The position numbers were made by a program, and so were the translations under genes. Of a stretch of DNA of 64,000 nucleotides, positions 59,562 through 64,000 are shown piece by piece. Below the pieces are notes generated by a model. That model had not been told where the DNA came from. It saw only the letters and a program-made list of their open reading frames with translations, and did no database searches. Within the stretch, counting starts at the first letter, position 1. The number at the start of each line of letters is the position of its first letter. Origin of the DNA: WHSW01 sp963842795 (GTDB lineage Bacteria > Actinomycetota > Thermoleophilia > Solirubrobacterales > 70-9); NCBI GenBank assembly GCA_963842795.1, contig CAWJHV010000013.1, positions 77,784 through 141,783 of the forward strand, written 5' to 3'.

Positions 59562-60050
59562 CTACCCGCCCTCGGCGCCGGCCTGTTGCTCTTCGGACTG
59601 GATCTCGCTCGCGTTGCCCGGCTCCGGCGGCCGGTCGACCTCGGTGCCCGAGTACTGCTCGACGAACCGGGCGATCGCGTCGGCATCGTCGCCGGTGACG
59701 ATGTTCTGGGGCATGATGGCGCCCGAGAAGCCGCCGTTTCGGATCGCGTAGATGACGTCGTCGGCGCTCTCGATGCGCTCGTTGAGGTTCGGGCCCTGAT
59801 TACGCAGGGCCCGATTGGCCGAGCCCTGGGCCCCGGCGGCCTCGAGCGAGTGACAGCCCGAGCAGCGCTCGGAGAAGAGCACCGCGCCGGCGTAGTCGGG
59901 ATCGTCGTCGGCGAGCTGGATGCCCTGGGTCCCGCACCCGCCGAGCGTGACCACGACCGCCGTCGCTGCCAGCGACGCCAAGCCGCGCCGCGCCGTCGTT
60001 GAGGCGCCTGGTTGAGGGGGCCAGATCCTGCGCAAGACCGGCGGCATCAT
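59562..60050 (-). CDS. Lipid-anchored class I cytochrome c
   Basis: 162 residues from the first of two ATGs (60050). Lipoprotein signal: ARRGLASLAATAVVVTLGGCG with the lipobox Cys. A single haem-binding CSGCHSLEA, GPNLNERIESADDVIYAIRNGG, and a Met ligand in SGAIMPQNIVTGDDADAIARFV. Acidic C-terminal tail. Small electron carrier on the outer face of the membrane, feeding an oxidase or similar. Divergent from the flavin reductase with only 16 bp between starts; serS follows on the same strand, with no obvious functional link. Confidence 0.9.
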   Translation of the reverse strand: MMPPVLRRIWPPQPGASTTARRGLASLAATAVVVTLGGCGTQGIQLADDDPDYAGAVLFSERCSGCHSLEAAGAQGSANRALRNQGPNLNERIESADDVIYAIRNGGFSGAIMPQNIVTGDDADAIARFVEQYSGTEVDRPPEPGNASEIQSEEQQAGAEGG

Positions 60051-60066
60051 ACTTCCGGGCTGCCCG

Positions 60067-60546
60067 ATGGTGACCCCGCCGACGCCCGAGCATTTCCGCA
60101 GCGCGATGGCTGCGCTGCCCACCGGCGTGACGATCGTCACCGCGATCGGGGAGGAGGGCCCGGCCGGCGCCACCGCGAACGCCGTCTGCTCCCTCTCGCT
60201 GGACCCGCCGCTGATGCTCGCCTGCCTCGACCGCGGTTCGCGGACCCTCGACGTCGTTCGCGCGCAGGGGCGCTTCGGGGTCAGCGTGCTCACCGCCGAG
60301 CAGGAGCCGATCGCCCGCGCGTTCGCGAGCAAGGCCCCGCACACGGAGAAGTTCCGCGAGGTCGACGTCGCCGAGCACGCCGCCGTGCCCATCCTGTCCC
60401 GGGCCGCGGCCTGGGTCGTCTGCGCGCTGCGGGACATGCACGACGGCGGCGACCATCAGATCGCGATCGGCGACGTCCTCGCCCTAGGTGGTGGCGGCGG
60501 CGACCCGCTGGTCTTCTTCGGCGGCGCCTACCGCGCGCTCGACTGA
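60067..60546 (+). CDS. Flavin reductase-like domain protein
   Basis: 159 residues of the DIM6/NTAB family: PEHFRSAMAALPTGVTIVTAIGEEGPAGATANAVCSLSLDPPLMLACLDRGSRTLDV (cited as FRSAMAALPTGVTIVTAIGE and NAVCSLSLDPPLMLACL), FGVSVLTAEQEPIARAFA, ALRDMHDGGDHQIAIGDVLAL, DPLVFFGGAYRAL. Binds FMN and uses NAD(P)H to supply reduced flavin, usually to a monooxygenase. No partner oxygenase is adjacent; the LLM-type protein at 29.4 kb is the only flavin candidate seen. A small minus-strand frame overlaps its 3' end. Confidence 0.9.
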   Translation: MVTPPTPEHFRSAMAALPTGVTIVTAIGEEGPAGATANAVCSLSLDPPLMLACLDRGSRTLDVVRAQGRFGVSVLTAEQEPIARAFASKAPHTEKFREVDVAEHAAVPILSRAAAWVVCALRDMHDGGDHQIAIGDVLALGGGGGDPLVFFGGAYRALD

Positions 60547-60692
60547 ACGCGCGGATCGGCGGGAACCGGAAGCTGGTGCTTCCGGCACCACTCGACCAGC
60601 TCGCGCCTGGCGAGCTCGGCCGGGTCCTGCGGCGGCGGCGCACCCTGAGTCCGGACTTCCGCCCGGGTTCCTTGTGTACCGGATTCGGCCAT
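60528..60692 (-). CDS. Small protein, putative
   Basis: 54 residues from an ATG at 60692: MAESGTQGTRAEVRTQGAPP, then PQDPAELARRELVEWCRKHQ, then LPVPADPRVQ. The DPAELARRELVEWCRKHQLP segment has a helical, coding-like pattern with GC-rich third positions. The 3' end overlaps the flavin reductase gene by 19 bases tail to tail. No clear ribosome-binding site or -10 box was found. No family recognised. Confidence 0.4.
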   Translation of the reverse strand: MAESGTQGTRAEVRTQGAPPPQDPAELARRELVEWCRKHQLPVPADPRVQSSAR

Positions 60693-60774
60693 CTACACCC
60701 GTAACCGGCCATCGGCCCCGAAGTCGCGGTCCGGTGCAGGAGTTTCCGTCGGGTCGCCCAGCGACGATTGGGGG

Positions 60775-61239
60775 GTGCCCGAGCCCGACGAGCTGCTCTG
60801 CGTGCGCAACTTCCGCGTCTTCGTCGGCAGCCGCGAGGTCGGTTTCTGCCACGTTGAGGGGCTGGTCTCCGAGGCGGTCGCCGGCGAGGACTCCGCCGAG
60901 ACGGTCGATCGCTGGCGTCCGGTGACCCTGCGGCGGGCGCTGGGAACCGACCGGCTGCTGTTCGAGTGGCGGGAGCGGGCCGCGGCCGGGCGACGGTATC
61001 CGCGCGACGTCGCCCTCGACCAGCTCGACGCCACGGGCGAACGCTGCGTGAACACGTTCGTGCTCCGGGGCGCCTGGCCCGCACGCTGGTCGGGACCGGT
61101 CTTCGACGCGGCCTCCGACGGGATCGCGCTCGAGGAGCTCGAGCTCGCCCACGAGGGACTGCTGTGGATGGAGAAGCCGGGCTCGCGCCCGGAACCGACC
61201 AAATCGCGACCGAGAGGAAAAGATGGCCGTTCAGCGTGA
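60775..61239 (+). CDS. Contractile-tail tube-like protein (T4 gp19-like), divergent copy
   Basis: 154 residues; GTG start. Pattern of the phage-tail/PVC tube family: NFRVFVGSREVGFCHVEGLVSEAVA (f-x-V...F-x-E/v-x-GL), VTLRRALGTDRLLFEWRERAA (the TLKRG...W motif), CVNTFVLRGAWPARWSGPVFDAASDGIALEELELAHEGL (W-P-x-K-x-x-G...D-A...E-x-L-E-L-x-H-E-G-L; cited as GIALEELELAHEGL). The closing ELELAHEGLLW is a hallmark. The next gene, overlapping by 17 bp, is a clearer member. No sheath, baseplate, spike or ATPase gene is in the window, so this is an orphan pair rather than an intact injection system or prophage. Confidence 0.7.
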   Translation: MPEPDELLCVRNFRVFVGSREVGFCHVEGLVSEAVAGEDSAETVDRWRPVTLRRALGTDRLLFEWRERAAAGRRYPRDVALDQLDATGERCVNTFVLRGAWPARWSGPVFDAASDGIALEELELAHEGLLWMEKPGSRPEPTKSRPRGKDGRSA

Positions 61240-61675
61240 CCGCCCCTATCCGGGGTTCAACTTCCTCGTCGACCTCGGCACCGGCGAGACCGACGGACCG
61301 GCGGCCGGCTTTCGCGAGTGCAGCCCGATCGTGCTCGAGGTCGGCGTGGCCGAGTACCGCAACGGCAACGAGAAGGAGAACGCCGTCCGCAAGCTCACCG
61401 GCCTCGCGCGGGTCCCGGACGTGACCCTACGCCGCGGGATCATCGGCTCGCTCAGCCTCTGGCAGTGGATCGACCAGATCCGCAACGGCGACCAGGCGGC
61501 GCTGCGGACGGTGACGATCACGCTGATGAGCGAGGACCACACGGCCGCCGTGCAGACCTGGAGGCTGCTGCGGGCGCGCCCCGTGCGCCATGCCTCGGGC
61601 GGCTTCGACGCCCAGTCGTGCGAGGTCGCGGTGGAGGAGCTGACGCTCGCCTACGAGCGCCTCGAGCTCGAATGA
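61223..61675 (+). CDS. Contractile-tail tube protein (T4 gp19 / Pvc1-like)
   Basis: 150 residues. Clear family blocks: RPYPGFNFLVDLGTGETDGP, AGFRECSPIVLEVGVAEYRNGNEKENAVRKLTGLARVPDVTLRRGIIGSLSLWQWIDQIRNG (cited as GFRECSPIVLEVGVAEYRNG and VPDVTLRRGIIGSLSLWQWI), TITLMSEDHTAAVQTWRLLRARPVRH, GGFDAQSCEVAVEELTLAYERLEL. In phages, R-type pyocins and extracellular contractile injection systems this protein stacks as hexamers to form the inner tube. Being next to nuo and ordinary metabolic genes, with no other tail genes, it is either a remnant or a domesticated tube protein. Confidence 0.82.
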   Translation: MAVQRDRPYPGFNFLVDLGTGETDGPAAGFRECSPIVLEVGVAEYRNGNEKENAVRKLTGLARVPDVTLRRGIIGSLSLWQWIDQIRNGDQAALRTVTITLMSEDHTAAVQTWRLLRARPVRHASGGFDAQSCEVAVEELTLAYERLELE

Positions 61676-61691
61676 GCAGGGCGCCGGGGCG

Positions 61692-62129
61692 CTAGAGCAG
61701 CTTTCCGCTGGTCCCGGCGGCGCGCAGGGCGAGGCCGAAGACGACCAGCGCCGAGACGGCCATGATCCCGGTCTCGCGACGGACGATCGCGAGCGCGAAC
61801 AGCCGCTGGCGAGCGGCCGGCAGGGAGTCGAAGTCCAGGCCGGTGAGCTCGCGCTCGGCCGCTCCCGCGCGGGCCGCCTCGGCGAGCAGCGAGACGAGCA
61901 GGGGCAGCACCCCGTAGAGGTAGTGGAGGCCGTCCGGAGACTCGTTGCCGGCGAGCAGCAGCAGCGTTCCGAGGAGCACCTGCACGACCACCGTGGCCTG
62001 CGCAACCCGAAGCACGTACCAGAACCAGACGCTGGGGCGCCGCTGCAGCCAGGCGATCCCGCCGACCGTGCCGGCAACCAGGTTGGTCGCCAGGACGGCG
62101 ACCCCGACGATCAGGTGGGCGGTCTGCAT
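61692..62129 (-). CDS. Four-helix membrane protein, unknown function
   Basis: 145 residues from the ATG at 62129. Helices: HLIVGVAVLATNLVAGTVGGI, VWFWYVLRVAQATVVVQVLLGTLLLLAG (as AQATVVVQVLLGTLLLLAG), HYLYGVLPLLVSLLAEAA, TGIMAVSALVVFGLALRAAG. Charged loop RAGAAERELTGLDFDSLP between helices 3 and 4. Looks like small conserved proteins often lying near respiratory genes in actinobacteria. Divergent from nuoA. Confidence 0.6.
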   Translation of the reverse strand: MQTAHLIVGVAVLATNLVAGTVGGIAWLQRRPSVWFWYVLRVAQATVVVQVLLGTLLLLAGNESPDGLHYLYGVLPLLVSLLAEAARAGAAERELTGLDFDSLPAARQRLFALAIVRRETGIMAVSALVVFGLALRAAGTSGKLL

Positions 62130-62246
62130 CGGCGCCGGATGAAAGCAGACCCCAAATCCGCCCCGAGAGGTCGGGTTTTTCCCATGCGGATGCGGAAGAT
62201 CACTATGTAGCAACCTGCCACGAAGTCGGATAGAACACAGGGCTGC

Positions 62247-62612
62247 GTGCTGCAGAGTTACCTGCCGATCCTCGTCTTCGTCGCCTTGGGCGCAATCGTC
62301 GGCTCGGCGTTCGCGGTCCTCAACCACCTCATCGGCCGCAAGCGGGTGCGCGTTCGCGCGTCGAAGACCGAGCCGTACGAGTGCGGGCTGCCGAGCGAGG
62401 TCTCGCGGACGTTCCGCTTCGGGGTCAGCTTCTACATGATCGCGATGCTGTTCATCCTCTTCGACATCGAGGTCGTCTTCCTGTATCCGGTGGGCGTGAT
62501 CCTCAAGGCCGCCGACTCGGTGTTCGTGCTCGTCGAGCTGCTCGTGTTCGTCGTTTTGCTGCTGGTCGCGCTGATCTACGTCTGGCGGCGGGGCGCCCTC
62601 GATTGGAGGTGA
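62247..62612 (+). CDS. nuoA: NADH-quinone oxidoreductase subunit A
   Basis: 121 residues; GTG start. Three membrane helices with the family hallmarks: LPILVFVALGAIVGSAFAVL, the loop RKRVRVRASKTEPYECGLPSE with the conserved Cys-Gly, FRFGVSFYMIAMLFILFDIEVVFLYPVGVI (cited as FYMIAMLFILFDIEVVFLYP), and VELLVFVVLLLVALIYVWRRGALDW. A membrane-arm subunit of complex I at the junction with the peripheral arm. First gene of the nuo operon; a possible TAGAAC -10 box lies at 62231-62236. Confidence 0.96.
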   Translation: MLQSYLPILVFVALGAIVGSAFAVLNHLIGRKRVRVRASKTEPYECGLPSEVSRTFRFGVSFYMIAMLFILFDIEVVFLYPVGVILKAADSVFVLVELLVFVVLLLVALIYVWRRGALDWR

Positions 62613-63382
62613 GGCGGGAGAAGCTCCGCGCGCTCTCCCCGCTCGCCGAGCCGGGTTCGCCGGAGCATCTGAGGATCCGCCAGATGCGGGCCCGCGACCT
62701 GCTGCGCGGCGACCTCGACGACGCGGAGCTCGACGAGCACGTCGAGCAGGCGGTGGTCACGACCAACCTCGACAAGGTGCTCGCGTGGGCGGCCTCGAAC
62801 TCGATGTTCCCGCTGACCTTCGGCCTCGCCTGTTGCGCGATCGAGATGATCGCGGCGGTGGGGTCGCCGCGCAACGACCAGGCCCGTTACGGCGCCGAGG
62901 CCCTGCGGGCCTCGCCGCGCCAGGCCGACTTCATCATTCTCTCGGGCCGGGTGTCGATCAAGATGGCGCCGGTCATCCGCCGCCTCTACGACCAGATGCT
63001 GGAGCCGCGGTGGGCGATCTCGATGGGCGCGTGCTCTTCGTCGGGCGGGATGTTCGCCAACTACGCCGTGGTCCAGGGCGCCGACAAGTTCATGCCGATC
63101 GACGTCCACATCCCGGGTTGTCCCCCGCGGCCCGAGGCGCTCTTCTACGGCTTCAACAAGCTCCAGCGGTCGATCCAGGGCCACCCCGACCAGGGCTGGC
63201 GCCGCCGCTACAACGCGATCGGCACCGAAGAGTGGGCGCGCGACGACGTGATCGCCGGCCAGCCCTCGGACGCCTCGGAGGCCGCCTATGCCCGCGCGCG
63301 CCAGGCCGTCACACGGGCCGCCGAGTCGACCGGGCCCGAGGGACCCGGCGCGCCGCCGCAGCGCGGCGCGGGGACGCGCTAG
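62609..63382 (+). CDS. nuoB: NADH-quinone oxidoreductase subunit B
   Basis: 257 residues from a GTG overlapping the nuoA stop by 4 bp (GTGA); an internal ATG at 62684 is an alternative. Holds iron-sulfur cluster N2, the last before quinone. Ligands: FGLACCAIEM (two adjacent Cys), ISMGACSSSGGMFANY, HIPGCPPRPEALFYG. N-terminal 60 residues and a long C-terminal tail (about 45 residues rich in Ala/Pro after GTEEWARDD) extend beyond the usual 160-190-residue subunit. Confidence 0.96.
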   Translation: MRREKLRALSPLAEPGSPEHLRIRQMRARDLLRGDLDDAELDEHVEQAVVTTNLDKVLAWAASNSMFPLTFGLACCAIEMIAAVGSPRNDQARYGAEALRASPRQADFIILSGRVSIKMAPVIRRLYDQMLEPRWAISMGACSSSGGMFANYAVVQGADKFMPIDVHIPGCPPRPEALFYGFNKLQRSIQGHPDQGWRRRYNAIGTEEWARDDVIAGQPSDASEAAYARARQAVTRAAESTGPEGPGAPPQRGAGTR

Positions 63383-63398
63383 CGGTGAGGCGCCGCTG

Positions 63399-63929
63399 AT
63401 GCCCGATGCGCCCGGGCTCGAGCTGATCGCCGCGGAGCTCCGCGACGCCTACCCGGATTCGGTCCCGGGCACGTATCACGAGCACGGCGGGGCCTGCCTG
63501 ATCGTCGACCCCGAGCAGATCCTCGCGGTGCTCGGCTGGCTGCGGGACACGCCCGGGCAGGAGTACCGCTTCCTCTCCAGCCTCCACGGGGTCGACTACC
63601 TCCCGGCGGCGCCGCGGTTCGGCGTCCACTACGAGCTCCTGAACCGGGACCGGGTCGAACGCATCCGGGTGCGCGCGGCGCTCGCCGACCCCGGACCCGA
63701 CAAGCTGCCGGAGCTCGATTCCTGCGTCGAGCTGTTCCCGACCGCCGAGTTCCACGAGCGCGAGGTCTACGACTTCTTCGGGGTCGTCTTCCGTGGTCAT
63801 CCCGACCTGCGCCGGATCCTGCTCCCGGAGGGCTACGTCGGCTGGCCGCTGCGTCGCGACTTCCCGATCGGTGGCGAGCCGGTGATCTTCACCTACAACG
63901 AGCATCAGGTCCCCGGGTGGTCGCAGTGA
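63399..63929 (+). CDS. nuoC: NADH-quinone oxidoreductase subunit C
   Basis: 176 residues from the ATG at 63399. 30-kDa subunit of the peripheral arm: YRFLSSLHGVDYLPAAPRFGVHYELLNRDRVERIRVRAAL (cited as LSSLHGVDYLPAAPRFGVHY), LDSCVELFPTAEFHEREVYDFFGVVFRGHPDLRRILLPEGYVGWPLRRDF (cited as AEFHEREVYDFFGVVFRGHP and LRRILLPEGYVGWPLRRDF), the family signature ending in WPLRRDFP. The end is NEHQVPGWSQ. Spacing to nuoB is 16 bp. Confidence 0.96.
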   Translation: MPDAPGLELIAAELRDAYPDSVPGTYHEHGGACLIVDPEQILAVLGWLRDTPGQEYRFLSSLHGVDYLPAAPRFGVHYELLNRDRVERIRVRAALADPGPDKLPELDSCVELFPTAEFHEREVYDFFGVVFRGHPDLRRILLPEGYVGWPLRRDFPIGGEPVIFTYNEHQVPGWSQ

Positions 63930-63972
63930 GGCGAAGCGAAGCGAAGCCGAGCCGCGGCGCCGTTGAGCCGCC
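63924..63972 (+). repeat. Stop-codon-associated hairpin element, copy 3 (nuoC 3' end)
   Basis: At the nuoC stop (CAGTGAGGCG) begins AAGCGAAGCGAAGCCGAG and then GGCGCCGTTGAGCCGCC. The order (stop, GAGGCG, AGCCGA, CCGTTGAGSCGSC hairpin) is the same as after the sugar permease and holB. A GCGAA triplication expands this copy, and the hairpin is weaker. Confidence 0.5.
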
Positions 63973-63976
63973 TTCA

Positions 63977-64000
63977 GTGAGCCCTGACGACGTCGACATG
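63977..64000 (+). CDS. nuoD: NADH-quinone oxidoreductase subunit D, first codons (cut by window edge)
   Basis: Only eight codons lie inside: VSPDDVDM from a GTG at 63977. Identification rests on the operon order nuoA-B-C-D. An in-frame GTG at 63926, overlapping the nuoC stop (GTGA), would add 17 residues encoded by the repeat-like element and is the alternative start. Confidence 0.5.

Noticed and set aside
59940..60010. Fourth copy of the stop-associated hairpin (GTTGAGGCGCC near the cytochrome start)
   Set aside because: It lies inside the coding N-terminus of the cytochrome gene and lacks the AGCCGA block and a stop codon.
60775..61675. Prophage or complete contractile injection system
   Set aside because: Only two tube-like genes; no integrase, capsid, sheath, baseplate, lysis or ATPase genes in the window.

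Overview
The window is about 64 kb of very GC-rich DNA packed with genes, on average one per kilobase with many 4-bp start/stop overlaps. It looks like a chromosomal segment of an actinobacterium. My best guess is class Thermoleophilia (Solirubrobacterales and relatives). The reasons are codon bias, NrdR next to a class II (B12-dependent) ribonucleotide reductase, a topA-tmk-holB operon, a c-di-AMP riboswitch ahead of a cell-wall peptidase, many start codons preceded by a TANNNT box 6-9 nt upstream (the actinobacterial leaderless pattern), and a secreted propeller protein with a C-terminal domain I associate with this class. That placement is inference; no rRNA or tRNA gene was found.

Layout. 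1-3.7 kb: a two-component system (kinase frameshifted, regulator cut by the window edge), then the topA-tmk-holB operon running left to 6.0 kb, whose topoisomerase looks archaeal in type. 6.1-8.2 kb: a siroheme-pathway dehydrogenase, two tandem 55-residue membrane zinc-ribbon proteins and an aldo/keto reductase. 8.3-15.4 kb: a sugar or polyol uptake and catabolism operon (dehydrogenase, isomerase, ABC ATPase, permease, binding lipoprotein) facing a ROK regulator, with matching sequence motifs over both promoters. 15.4-18.8 kb: GAF-GGDEF cyclase, phytase-like secreted protein, hemolysin III protein. 19-22.3 kb: nrdR-nrdJ behind an NrdR box. 22.3-36 kb: a mixed accessory stretch with an ABC-F ATPase, a SABATH-like carboxyl methyltransferase, an M1 peptidase, a riboswitch-controlled M23 peptidase, flavoenzymes, a CoA-transferase and an unusual membrane P-loop ATPase. 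36-42 kb: a thioredoxin-reductase-like/response-regulator fusion with arylamine N-acetyltransferase, AraC and VOC genes, small membrane proteins and a secreted hydrolase. 42-47 kb: a YcaQ-type glycosylase, an SDR enzyme and a NarL-type two-component pair. 47-54 kb: SDR, QueA-like enzyme, Lon, propeller protein, sigma factor. 54-60.5 kb: a second NarL-type pair, thioesterase, msrB, serS, cytochrome c, flavin reductase. 60.7-61.7 kb: two orphan contractile-tail tube-like proteins. 62.2-64 kb: start of the NADH dehydrogenase operon (nuoA-B-C and the first codons of nuoD).

The most unusual non-coding content is a family of three large inverted-repeat elements (about 42.0-42.4, 46.9-47.2 and 55.9-56.3 kb). 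They share terminal inverted repeats and a central 43-nt hairpin; no transposase is visible. A second, shorter stop-codon-associated hairpin element recurs after holB, after the sugar permease and after nuoC. Three genes (sensor kinase, GNAT acetyltransferase, M23 peptidase) are each broken by exactly one base in a GC-rich tract, which suggests sequence errors or recent decay.
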